From Choristoneura fumiferana (taxonomy: Eukaryota; Arthropoda; Insecta; Lepidoptera; Tortricidae): a DNA stretch of 64,000 nucleotides. The stretch covers positions 9,728,697-9,792,696 of the forward strand of contig NC_133490.1 in NCBI RefSeq assembly GCF_025370935.1, read 5' to 3'. Positions 41,987 to 53,520 of this stretch are shown here, in pieces. A model generated the notes under the pieces. That model had not been told where the DNA came from, did no database searches, and was given only the letters and a program-made list of their open reading frames with translations. The position numbers were made by a program, and so were the translations under genes. Numbering within the stretch: the stretch's first letter is position 1; each line of letters opens with the position of its first letter.

Positions 41987-44788
41987 TCCCACCTTGTCAC
42001 CAATGAATATTTTCTTTTTTATTTTCTATATCGATCAAAATAATTAAACTGCACATAGCTACTATGTAAGAGCAAAAGCTTAATCAACCTAATCTACCTA
42101 CAAAATTTTGCGCATTTAATACAACTAATATAAATTATTAGTGTACGCTCGCCGCATTCGTCGCCATGACTCAACGCGAAAACACGCGAGTTTTTCCGTT
42201 GACGCACCGCGTCGAATGCGGCGACATTTACAGGATATTATGTATTGACAACATTTCATAATTTTTATGTCTTGTACGCTGGAAGGTTGTCATAATTTGG
42301 AGGTTAAGGGGTTGTATAAATGACGCTGTTCATAGTTGTTAGGTGAATGATATGAAGTTTACAAGCGAATTAGTAAGTTATGACGTAAACATATTAACCG
42401 ACTGCCCCAAGGAGGGTTATGTTTTCCGAGCGTATGTAGGTATGTATGTGGGTATGTATGTCCATTTCTTTGGTCCTCGCAACAGCCTAAACGGCTGGAC
42501 GGATTTAACATATTAAAAAAAAAAAGAAAAGAAAAAACATTTATTCGTGACACACAAGATAATATGGATATAGAATTAAACGAAAAAAAAAATTACTTAT
42601 CAGGTCACGATGTGGTCCCAAATCAGCATAATACCGCCAGTGCGAACGGCGCTGGTCTTCCTTTGGGACCGTGGACTGCATACATTTATGAGGTATAAGA
42701 GGTTTCATTGAATTTTTTATAACTGTCGAGAGTGACATAGGGTAAGTATATATATTTCAATTAGTTGTCTGCGAAAAAAAATATGGCGGGAGAATATAAA
42801 AATATAATTCTGTTTTGTAACAATATGGGTATCAAATGAAAGCTAATAATTAGCGCATTCTAAATATATAGGTTATAATACTTTTAGTCTACGATTTTCA
42901 CAGAAATATCAAAAAAGTATAAAATAAAAAATTAAATTTTAAAAATTTAAAAAACCCGTTGCCTTTAAAGCTAAATGGATGAAAATAAGTTTAGTGGTCT
43001 AGAACTCTGCCAATTAGCTCATTTAAAGTTCAACATTCGGGACCCAATTCAAATCATGACCAGCTCAAAAAATCTTGGTAATGGCTCCCGACTGTTGACT
43101 GACCACTAAGTAGACTTATTTTCTTCCTTTTAGTTTTTAAGGCACTCGGGCTTTATGATTTTTTTAATTTAATATTTTTCCGACAATACTTAAGCTCCAT
43201 TTCCACCAGAGATGTGCGAGGAATGTGTTTTTCATGATCCAATAGAAACGCTTCATTTACCTCGCCTCGCTCCGCTCAGCTGTTTCCACTAGAGATGTGC
43301 TGTGCGAGGATAGTTAAATGTAGCATTTCTATTGGTTAATGAAAAACACATCCTCGCACATTATTGGTGGAGACGATGCTTTAAGATTTTTTTTAAAGGA
43401 AAATATTTGCGAATGCGTCGGTCGGGATTCGAACTCTCATCTTCTGACGCCGTATTTTCTAACGCGCTGACGTTCGCAATCGAAATCACTATCTCTTCCT
43501 ACTCTCCTCTTATACCGTTTGACAGAAGAAAGTGGTGAAAACGATTGTGGTTTCAAGTGTGTTAGACAATAAGGCCTCTGGCTGTACGCGTGTCGTGAGC
43601 ATGGTCGAAATGTGGTCGAAACGTGGAGATCATTTTAGCAACATAAACAGTCTTGCTTAAGTCATGGGTGATACAATGGTCAACATTGACAGTGCCACAC
43701 ATGGGGTCAATGACCTGAATCATTATGCTAATATGGATGCCCTGGGATGCGAGTTATGAAAGGAATCCTAATAAGCTTAAGTCGTCGAAATTAACACGGA
43801 AAAAGTATCATAGCGAATTTAATAAACCGAAGAATATACATATAACTACCTATAAACGTATTCGTTATGTTTATGTTGTACTTTTGACATGTAAATTGCA
43901 TTTTCATCACACTAATTGCTCGTAAGCAGTGTCGTAATATTATGCAGCTAACTTGGTTGCAACTCCCTGAATACTAAAGTCCAAGGACCATTTTTTTGCT
44001 TATTACGCCTAAGGGCGTAATGAGTTTGTATTTATTTATGTACTACTGGGCCGTACAGCTCAATAACTCTGCTGCGATGTAGCGGGAGGCTGCTGGCGCT
44101 GCCCCCGAGCTGCGCCAGCCGTATTTAATCTTTGTAAAAATAATATTTTTTGCCTTACAAATACATTATATATTTTACTCACTAATGGTACTAGAATTAC
44201 GAACACCAACTCATTACTCAGCTTTTGACTTGGGGCTTCTAGTAGACTTGTTCATAATTCCTTATTTACCACCCTTAAGACAAAATGTACTATTAATAAG
44301 CAATAAACAGTACTAGCTCCACTTCGAACCTTAATAAATCCCGTTCTAGCCCGACGAACCCTGATTTGTGAATTACTCTCTATCTACAAATCCGTCGTCA
44401 AGCGTCACACAAAGTAAATAAATAACCCTTAATATATGCAAATAAATTGGCGTGTCCGGGTTATTTTATAAAAAAGCCTCATAAAATGCCAACGTCGGTA
44501 TATTTCTGGCTTCTTGGTATGCCAAGTCATATATATATATTATATATGTGTATATGTCTAGTGGGCGCGGATTGCTACCAATAATGATTAGGTGTTTTGA
44601 TATATTATAACTAGCTTTCGTCCGCTCCGCCTTCGTTGCTCAACTCCATCATCATCATCAGCCGAAAGACGTCCACTGGTGAACAAGGCCTCCCCCTTAG
44701 CACGCCACCGCACCGCAATGACATATAGAATCTTTCGTGTTATCTATTTGTACTTAATAATATTGTTATGTCTAGTATTGTGAATAAT

Positions 44789-45043
44789 GATTGGTTTTTT
44801 GGAGACTTTTTGTGTTGTTTATTTTCAACTCCAAATTTGTTACTTTTACGGGTATCCCGTGAAAACCATACAGAAAATACAAACTGAGACATGCATAGAT
44901 TCCCAGCGCTGGCCTCTTTTTCTGGTTTATCTGTGCATCCATGTCTCAGTTTGTATTTTCGATATGGTTTTCACGGGATACCCGTAAAAGTAACAAATTT
45001 GGAGTTGAAATAAAAAATACAAAAAGACTCCAAAAAACCAATC
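44789..45043. mobile_element. Fold-back element, duplicate of 38,761-39,015
   Basis: Same arms. Here the left arm keeps TTTTTTGGAGACTTTTTG, a better match to the right arm than in the left copy. Confidence 0.85.
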
Positions 45044-45417
45044 ATAATTTGATTGTTTAGTAGCGACATCTCTTGTCTGGGTGAGCGGTTAGTTCCGAAA
45101 GAATGTGACGTCTCTCGATGAGAGCGAAACATAGATGTCGCTAGTGCTGCTGCTTAAGTAGCGTAGTAGAAAAAAGCAACCTGAGATATGTGTGCATAGG
45201 AGAAATTTGTTTCTAGACTCCTGTCCAGCGGTGGTGTAGTTTCTGTGCATCCATGTCTCAGTTTGTATTTTCGATATATTGTGAATAAATTTATTTGCTT
45301 TCTTTCTTTCCACTATGAACGGCGACTTGCCACTTGCAATCAAACGTTTGACTGCAACTGGTGCCCCTAACTCAACTCGGTTGCTCGGCTCCATATCTCA
45401 TGGTAATTGCACAAAAC

Positions 45418-45893
45418 CTGACTATGTCACTCTCTGGCCCATAAACTATCTCTATGCCAAAAATCACGTCGATCCGTTGCTCCGTTTCGACGTGAAAGAC
45501 GGACAAAACATACATACAAACACACACACTTTCGCATTTATAATATTACTAGCTTTTGCCCGCGGCTCCGCCCGCGTAGTATTCGGTTATCGCGCGCTGT
45601 TCCCTCGGGAATAAAAAGTAGCCTATGTCACTCTCGGGCCCATAAACTATCTCTATGCCGAAAAACACGTCGATCCGTCGCTCCGTTACGGCGTGAAAGA
45701 CGGACAAACACACAAACACACTTTCGCATTTATAATATTATATGGATATGGGTTATGTGCCATCATCACATCAGCCGAAGGACGTCTACTGTTGGGCATT
45801 GGCCACACCCATATATCTCCAGTTACTTCGGTTGGAAGCAGCATGCATCCACCGTGAACCTGGCTTTAACCAGGTCATCCGTCCTTCTCGTAG
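45418..45893 (+). repeat. Repeat D tandem pair and RTE fragment (duplicate set)
   Basis: 45,418-45,545 and 45,546-45,740 are repeat D copies; the second has the full CGTGAAAGACGGACAAACAC end. 45,757-45,893 is an opposite-strand RTE tail. Confidence 0.75.
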
Positions 45894-46368
45894 TGGAAGT
45901 CTTACGCTGTAATACATCTCCTAACAATTTTCCTGACAAAGCTAAAACACTTCGCTCACGCCGCAATATACTCGTAATATTTCACATCTAACAAAAATTA
46001 ACTAAACCCAAAACATACAGCGTGTCTCTCAAAGCAATAAAACGAATAAATTCCACATTTTAGCAATCCTGATTTATCATACCTAGCCGCAAAAAATGCT
46101 GTAAAACTGAAATGTTCTCTCGACCGCGAACAAGTTAAATAAGAAGCTGCCTTGCCAAATCGTATGCGCACCATTTGCTTCGGTAGCTTCCTTTTCCCAT
46201 TACAGTGACACTTGTAAAAAAACATGTCGTCAGTGCTTATGTAATTTTGACGTTTGATGCTTCCTATTTGTTGGTTGTCAACAATTCGGTAGGATTAAAA
46301 AAAATATCGTTGCTAATAGCTAGTGTCCTCAACAATTCTAATTAGGCCATTATTATCAGAAAATATTG

Positions 46369-47069
46369 GACAAGCCCTCTCATTCTGAGAGGAGGGCTGT
46401 GCCCAGCATATAGGACGTATATAGGCTGGGATGTCCATAAAAATATTTAATCATTTATTTTGCTCGCAGGACAGATGGTCGATGGGGTCAGAAGGTTCTC
46501 GAATGGACCGGGACCGGGAGACGAGCTGTCGGTAGGCCTCCAAAAAGATGGAGCGACGACCTGGTTAAGATCGCGGGATCGCGGTGGATGCGGAAAACAC
46601 AAGACCGGTCTGAGTGAAGAGCCTTGAGGGAGGCCTATGTCCAGCAGTGGACGTCTTTCGGCTGACATGATGATGATGAAAGTAAATAAGCAATAGGTAA
46701 TTACTCGTAGTAAATGTTGTCTAAATCAATAAGTCTTAACTTAATATAGGTATGTAGGCCCAAAACAAAATGATTGCGGGTGGAACATTTGCGGATGGAT
46801 CATATTTCTGAGTGTACGTAATTACAAGTGGTCGCTTTTTTTCGGCAAGTCAACTTTTCCATAAGACAAGGTTCCTTGTTGATGTATTTCAAATTGTCCT
46901 TTTTCTGCTTTGACGTATAATTTCGAGTTGTCCATTTTCCATTTGCACCGAATGACAGTAAAGACGTCCACTGCTGGACATAGGCCTCCCCCAACGCTCT
47001 CCACTCAGACCGGTCTTGTGCTTTCCGCATCCACCGTTCCATCTTGTTGGAGGCCTACCGACAGCCGAT
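46369..47069. repeat. SINE B tail and two RTE fragments (duplicate set)
   Basis: Counterparts of 40,305-40,365, 40,390-40,608 (+) and 40,905-41,018 (-). The plus-strand fragment has a GGACCGGGACCGGGAG insertion that shifts the frame. Confidence 0.8.
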
Positions 47070-47190
47070 GTGTATGTGTTTAGTTTTAAATGGGTCCCAC
47101 AGCAAGACAGCATTGCGCCGCTACTTTATGTAGAGTGAGGCCCAATTTTTACTATTCACTGTTTTGTTTTATTTTTTTCTTCCAAATGTA

Positions 47191-47195
<5 letters not shown>

Positions 47196-47246
<51 letters not shown>
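47196..47246. repeat. CT microsatellite
   Basis: Uninterrupted (CT)n ending in TTATTTGAAATATT. This is the right limit of the duplicated block. Confidence 0.95.
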
Positions 47247-47251
<5 letters not shown>

Positions 47252-48160
47252 GAAATATTAAATAATTTAATTTTAAATTCTTCAGTAGGTAGTATGGACT
47301 ACTTTGACTCCTGTAAGTGTTTTTAGGATTTAAACTTCAAGCGTTGTATAAATCATTCTATTATGTATATAGTCTCATAAACTTTATTAAAATGATCGCG
47401 AACTATACTGAACTGCTCTCTCGGCTGTCAGAAACACAATTCTCAAATGATATAACAAACGTATTACTTCACAAAAGCTTCACAACATTGTAGGCATTAA
47501 TAAATTTAGAGCTTCAAACGTAACCACTTTACAAATGAGAATATAAAACTGTTTGATGACTCGCAGCGCTAATTTCCTCATAAAACATAAGAAAAGGAAG
47601 TGGTTTGACACATTCCGTGATATTTTTACTTGATCTAATATTATAAAACAGATCCAAGCATATTTAGAGTTGCCATTAGATTCTGTGGAGCTGAAAAGTG
47701 GCACCATAAACGTATGATCAATGCCAAGCAAGAACTGTATTCGAGGTTTTTCACTTAAACGAGAATGATAAATATATTGGGAAGGACTTAAATATATTTA
47801 TATTGTAAAATTGTAGACTTAAATTGCCTTTGAATAGCAATATAGATGTATTTCTTGGGACTTAGAAATGAAATAAACCAAAAAGACATTGATGCCAAAA
47901 ACATTGATTTGCTTTTTTTCAAAATATCTGGTTATATTACATCACAGATCAACTACATATAACCATAGACATTGTATATTTTTCTAACTTGGTGTGGTCA
48001 ACTATTTTAGAAAGTAACATTATGAGTTTTTTTGCACGAATCAAACTTCCTAATTACAATTACATAAATGCATACCTACCTTTTATTTTATTTTACTTTT
48101 TGCGTTACAGAAAACACCGCCTGTACATCTGTACCTATGATTATCGTTTCTTTTGACTAA
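47247..48160. other. Single-copy intron stretch, nothing recognised
   Basis: The first sequence after the duplication. AT-rich, no coding signature. Confidence 0.45.
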
Positions 48161-48164
48161 TATC

Positions 48165-48245
48165 TGACACAACAAAGCGTGCGTAAATGAGGCGTCAGAT
48201 ATTTTTGCACTCTCCACTGTGGCAGATATGAATGCAGGTGTCTAT
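48165..48245. repeat. Partial MITE of the CAGTCACCAGCA family
   Basis: ATCTGACACAACAAAGCGTG then CAGATATTTTTGCACTCTCC and GTGGCAGATATGAATGCAG. Outer ends missing. Confidence 0.6.
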
Positions 48246-48644
48246 AAGAAACCCAGCAACTTCATTATGTACTTCTGCTCCTTAATAGCCGTAACATTGA
48301 TATCAACCTCGGAATCAAGCGCGAATGAAGGGCCACCAGCCAAATACTTCTAGATTAATCAAGCCGCAGAGCTACAGCACCAACATTTATATTTAAAAAC
48401 ATACTATTACTAGCACCTGTTCGCATAAAATACATCGCATGCGTCACTCATAACTCCAGCATAATATAAAGCTAAGGCAAGGTTGTTTTTTGGTGTAGGT
48501 ATGTTTATATTTCTGCCTGCCCTTGGTGATTTTTAGGGCGCGATTTATGACAGTATGTAATAAAAATATGCGTCTGTTTAGCATTATAATGGCATGGAAA
48601 TAAATCTATTAAAACTTCTTCAATGTGTATCTAAACCTGGCCCT

Positions 48645-48765
48645 GTACTACGAAATGCAAAATTCGAACTTCGTATCTTGTCGTCTCGCTTACGCTAATA
48701 TTATTTGATACGAGAGTGAGAGGGACGGACGGTACGATACGAACTTCAATTTTCGAAAGTTACAG
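48645..48765. mobile_element. Palindromic MITE, relative of 23,397-23,520
   Basis: CTACGAAATGCAAAATTCGA then ACTTCGTATCTTGTCGTC at the left, and GACGGTACGATACGAACTTC then AATTTTCG at the right. Confidence 0.8.
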
Positions 48766-49348
48766 GTTGTATTGTCTAACGCCCACACCTTTCCATCTTC
48801 GTCCTAAGAAGAAGCAGATCGTGAATGTGTTGGACAATATGACTACCGGTAAATCTACCCTTGAACATGAGTTGGGTAAGAATATGAATCGGTTCAATCA
48901 TTATCGTCTGCGCTTCACAAATCGAAGAATATGTCCATTAACTAAATTCTTATCGTACTGTGAAGACGGCTAAATATCGTCACTACTTTGAAAAAATCTC
49001 GTATCTAAAATCAATTTGTCAACGAAATTGAACCTTGACGTAATGTTCATAAAGTTCACTCAGAAAATTATCTATTTCGAGGTACGAGATTTTTTTAAAG
49101 TAATGACGATATACCATGGGCCCTATACTATAGTTTAGGGGAATAAAAAGTTTAATTATAGATCATCGACAAATTTGTCAAATTTTATTACGTAAAAGAT
49201 TCATCGGTTGTAATGCTCGCGGCTTATTTATACCAATTAACGGGCTCGATACTTGAGTATTGCGAGAGTTTGTGTAGATCAATAAATGCTTACAATTGCG
49301 AAGAACTCATGATAAACTTGGATTTCGGATGGATTATCATCCATATTT

Positions 49349-49774
49349 AATGAGGGCTATCGCGTATGAATTCGCCACTAGAGGCGCTAGTGTAGCGTGA
49401 GGTCTCCGAAATGTCAAATCTCATAGTTTCTGGGTGAGCTACGCGGGTTTATTATAATTAGAATAATTTTGTGAATATTTTGCAATATCTGAAATTAATT
49501 ATGGGAAATATGCGTTCCGGGGCAATGAATGTCTGTGTTTTGAGACAGTTTTGTCTTTCGGAAACCTTTGTCCTCTCTTTTTTCCGAACTAAACGGGGAC
49601 TATGCAACACTGTGACATGCTCGATATTTTTATGGTACGGTTTTAAGGTGTATTAAATATGATTTTAATCTAAACTTTGTTTTCACGCCCGTAATAACAG
49701 GCTTTGAAAGCCATACTTAAAAACCTCACGCAACAGTGCGCCATCTAGTGAGCCTAAAAATGATAGCCCTCATT
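49349..49774. mobile_element. MITE, 426 bp, most complete copy of its family
   Basis: AATGAGGGCTATC at the left and GATAGCCCTCATT at the right are exact inverted repeats. Subterminal CACTAGAGGCGCTAG and GCGCCATCTAGTGAG also pair loosely. No transposase. A degraded relative is at 18,366-18,695. Confidence 0.87.
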
Positions 49775-49882
49775 CTGTCTGTTAATAAAAAACAATAGTT
49801 AATATGAAGAAAATTTTCCTAACAAACCCTAAGCGAGTCCGTCCGTCCGTCACTAGTTACATGCTAGCCATGTGGATACTTA

Positions 49883-50023
49883 GGGGCTGTTTCACCATCC
49901 ATTGATTAGCGTTAACCGCCGGTTAAATGTGATGCCGTCTCCGTCTACTCGAACAAAACAAATAGAGACGGCATCACAGCTAACCGCCAGTTAACACTAA
50001 TCAATGGATGGTGAAACAGCCCC
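49883..50023. mobile_element. Palindromic MITE, 141 bp, TTA target duplication
   Basis: GGGGCTGTTTCACCATCCAT at the left and ATGGATGGTGAAACAGCCCC at the right, with TTA on both sides (49880-49882, 50024-50026). The arms are about 60 bp with few mismatches and a short loop near ACTCGAACAAAACAAAT. TIR and TTA suggest a PIF/Harbinger-type source. Confidence 0.93.
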
Positions 50024-50026
50024 TTA

Positions 50027-51372
50027 ATATCTTAAAACAAAGATATCAGTTGAGATAAAATATACTACAATTATTTTAGCAATGTATCAATCTGAAAAAA
50101 ATTGGCAAGCCACAGCCATCTAGCGGCGCGTAGTGAAAGCCGTAACTCATTGAGCCAGCCGCATACGTTGCCGTGCGCTCTAGTATAGACGACTGACAAA
50201 AGATGGCGCTGTTTTCCATTTACATGAAAAAGCTTTGACCTAGCAGACATTCACAAAAATAAAAAACGTCACCACAAATCTTAATAAAACTTTGTAGCCT
50301 TTAGAAATTTAATTACTTAAATGTGATAATTTTGATTTTAAAACTGTCATGGAGTCAGGGCCGAATAAGTTTCAATCATTTTTTTAAAAAGCTACTATTG
50401 AAAGAACACGTAATAAGGGTAACAAAAAAGGATAAAACAAATGACAAATTCTAACAAAATAATTGACGTACACAATCAAGAGCCAAAACGGGATTAATCT
50501 GAAGATCAAAATTTCTCTATAGACTTTTTGACCTCCAGAAACTGGGATAAAAACTGTGTCAAAAGATGTCATGTGATCTTTGACTGGATCTAACAGTTCG
50601 ACAAAACATTGGTCGGGCAACACAAACATACCCATTATGAATCTCCTGAGATCTTGACGTAGAAAACTCGGTTGAAAAAAGTCTGTAAATTATTCAAGTC
50701 TTATTTTTCTTGTGATGCGTTAAAAAAATACATTTAAGTCATCATAACTTGTGTCACTACTCTCCAATTTTCGTTTATCTGAAATCGCTATATTTTATTT
50801 CTTAATAGTTTTTGTATTGTTGTCTAGTGTGTATAATTATGTGTGTGTTATAGCAAGGTTTAAAGAATATTGTGTTTTGTGCACATGATTTGAAATCGGC
50901 CAATGTGCGCGAAAATTGGGTTAAACATAAAAAAAAACTGTGTATCGAGTTCTTAGAGCCCGTTCTCACTTGGCGGGTATCGGATCCGTTTCGATCATTT
51001 CTATAGAAAATTTGTGTCGGTCAAGTGTGAATAGCTTCATATAAAACGGTCTGCCACTGGAACATCCGATTAAAATCCGGCCCGATATCCGACAAGTGGA
51101 AACCAGATCTTTCTGTAGCATAGACTATTTTTCATAGTCTTTTATTCTGTAGAATAGATGGGTTATGGCGTTCTATGGATTTAGCTAGTGTATCCTGGAT
51201 CCTGAACTGCGACTCGGTTCTGTCACATGCCCCAAACACTGGTTGTAGGGTGTGGTAACCATCACAAACACCCGCGTTTGCTGCGGTAGCGCCACAGATA
51301 GCAGCAATTTTTTCGATAAGGAATTGCGCTGATATTCTAGCTCAAGATTGTATTTTTATTTAAAAGACTTAC
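50027..51372. other. Intron stretch next to the long-isoform exon
   Basis: 50,956-51,105 has weak fold-back character (CTCACTTGGCGGGTATCGGA and CCGATATCCGACAAGTGG). The minus-strand open frame at 50,384-50,635 is discussed as a finding. Otherwise nothing recognised. Confidence 0.4.
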
Positions 51373-51485
51373 CTTCTAAAAGTTGACTGGTAGGCAACCG
51401 AAGCGAGACCTTGAGAGAGGAGGCGTAAGTGGAGTCGATGTACCAACGCGGGTCGCGCTGCTCACCCAGCCTTCCAATACTGCCT
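51373..51485 (-). CDS. cher: Probable filamin long-isoform exon (hinge and first strand of repeat 16)
   Basis: A 113-bp stretch with a strong GTAAGT donor at 51372 and an acceptor ttctctctgttacag before 51485. One frame is open: GSIGRLGEQRDPRWYIDSTY, then ASSLKVSLRLPTSQLLE plus one base. It ends in phase 1, so the G joins CT at 14484 to give LLE-A-EVKMPSG. That product lines up with the human hinge-1/repeat-16 junction (FNLVIPFAV...EVRMPSG). The acceptor is ambiguous by two bases (51485 or 51483), which changes the incoming phase. Base composition is clearly more GC-rich than the surrounding intron. Splicing across about 36.9 kb is inferred, not seen; it could belong to another minus-strand gene. 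Confidence 0.72.
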
Positions 51486-53155
51486 CTGTAACAGAGAGAA
51501 GGTAGCTGTCAAGAAAATGTGATCAAAATGGTTGCAAAGAAGAGCTGACTTCACTAAACAATTGCTTATGTTCCTCACGTTAATTTATACCTGTAAAAGA
51601 GAAGCGTGCGTGACAGACTGGATACTTAACTGATTGGTAAACAACACACAGCTTAAACTAACGGAGCTAAAGACTTGAAATTTAGCAGATCTGACTAGGG
51701 CACAGAGATGCAATAAGGATATATTTTTAAAATTCCCGCGAGATGTAGACTAGTTCTTACTCTTTCTCGAGAGCAAAGCTCCCGATACAAACGCGAAAAT
51801 ATCATTCCTAATGTCGGTGTAGTCACAGTATATATATAAGCTAAAGGTTTAGTGATGATCGTTATACCGTTTATGGCTATGGACACTGATGATCACCAGA
51901 AGATTCATTTTTCTTTTCTTTTTCTATAAAACGCTGTAACCGAAAATGGTCTACATAATCGTAGGTAAATAAACATTAAGCATAATTCCAGTATAAAGTA
52001 CTTACAAAAACCTCATTTCAATCATAGTTAAAAAGGTAACTTTTACTATTAACCTTATAACATTAAGAAATTTTTGAGTGTCTAGTGTGTATAATTATGT
52101 GAATTTAAAGTTGCCGAAACTTTTAGAAAGTTCATACAGCTCTTTTGCATGTTTTGTGGACATATTTATGCTGGCGAAAACCTTGAAAAGGTGTTGATTG
52201 GAGACACCGACACGATATTAATGGCTACATAAAAATAAGCTTTCACGCGCTGTCTGGGAATCGAACCCCGACCTTGCGTTCAGGTATGCTAACGTAATCA
52301 TAAAACTAATATGCATGCATTCATTGATTTTAGGTACTGCCTTGCCATAAATAATAATAAATACTTATAAAAAGTCAATACGTGTCACTTTTGTAAATAA
52401 AAAACGCATAAAATATAAATTAAAAGAAGGAGCCTGGTTGCTTAAACATAAATTAAAAAATAATGCGGATACTATAATTGTGAACTCGCAATTCATTCAC
52501 AAAACAAAGCAAAACCAACCAAAATCCCTACGACACCACAAAAGGAGGTTATGGCCAATCAAAACAATAAAACAAAAGTTCGCTCGCTACAAAGAAATGT
52601 TCAAAACTTGAATATTTACCGTGGATCCATATTGGTGTGTGGTTTATCCATACATGAAATTTATTTCGCCAACGATATTCAAAATAAAAACTACATGTTT
52701 CGTCCGTACATATGTCAAACTAAACTATTTTCGGACAGCCAAGTTCACGTTGGTTCGTAACATAAATATAATGTAAGCGCAGCGGATTATTATGTCTGCG
52801 CGGCCGCAGTGATTTTTCAGCTTCAGGATAGTCTGCGTAAACCCTTTAGTTTAATGATCTCGCTCAGAGATGGCGCTACTTAACCTTGTAGTTTTTAGTT
52901 TTGCTATCTGGCAATAGATGGCGCAAAAGTGTGGAAAGCTCTTTAGTGTATAGCAAGCTTTTTCTAGAGCTTTCAATCGATATCGGATGTAAATCTTCTA
53001 TTTGCCGCTAGATGGCGTAACGAAGAAAATTGTTCCGTGAATTTATAACAAGATTAAATCTTAGTTCCGAGGTTTAATTGCACACAATTAAATCTGACGA
53101 CGAATTAATGCCGGCCTAGTGCGGATTGAAAATTTACAAACCCCATTGAATTAAA
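51486..53155. other. Intron upstream of the long-isoform exon
   Basis: A reverse-strand tRNA-like SINE remnant with B box GGTTCGATTCC lies at 52,250-52,300. A short SINE B remnant is at 53,110-53,150 (CTAGTGCGGATTG). Repeated GATGGCGC motifs lie at 52,870-53,020. No filamin exon seen. Confidence 0.4.
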
Positions 53156-53520
53156 TAAATAAATATCATGGACTTTAAGGGTTGAAATAGGGATGTAAGT
53201 TTATATGTGGAAGTTCGTCGCTGTCGAAGATAAAAACCATGAAACTTGCCATTTCGGCACGTGATTAAGAGATAAATAGACATTTGTTCACGCTTTTTTT
53301 TTTATTCTTTCTGTGAGGGGGTTAAATAGGGGAAGAAAGTTTATAAATAAGATCGTCATTGTCGAAGATATCGATGTTCTTTATGAAACTTGGCATTTGG
53401 GCACTTATTAAAAAATAAATAGATATTTCTTCAAGCGTGTTTGAAAATTTTACCTGCGAGGGATGAAATAGAGGATGAAATTTATATGGAACGTCGTCAT
53501 TATCACAGATAAATCAAAGA
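53156..53520. repeat. Degenerate tandem repeat, unit about 135-145 bp
   Basis: Three diverged units, each with GGTTGAAATAGGGATGTAAG-like, GTCGTCATTGTCGAAGATA-like and TAAGAGATAAATAGACATTT-like blocks, starting near 53,178, 53,318 and 53,460. Non-coding. Confidence 0.65.

Larger units (their letters stand above)
41357..47246. repeat. Right copy of the 6-kb direct duplication
   Basis: Homologous to 34,979-41,271. It lacks the 34,061 nested insertion and the 35,371 SINE, so it carries the pre-insertion state of both sites. It keeps 29 bases of the MITE at 41,856-41,986 and about 65 bases of repeat D near 45,660 that the left copy has lost. Confidence 0.92.
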
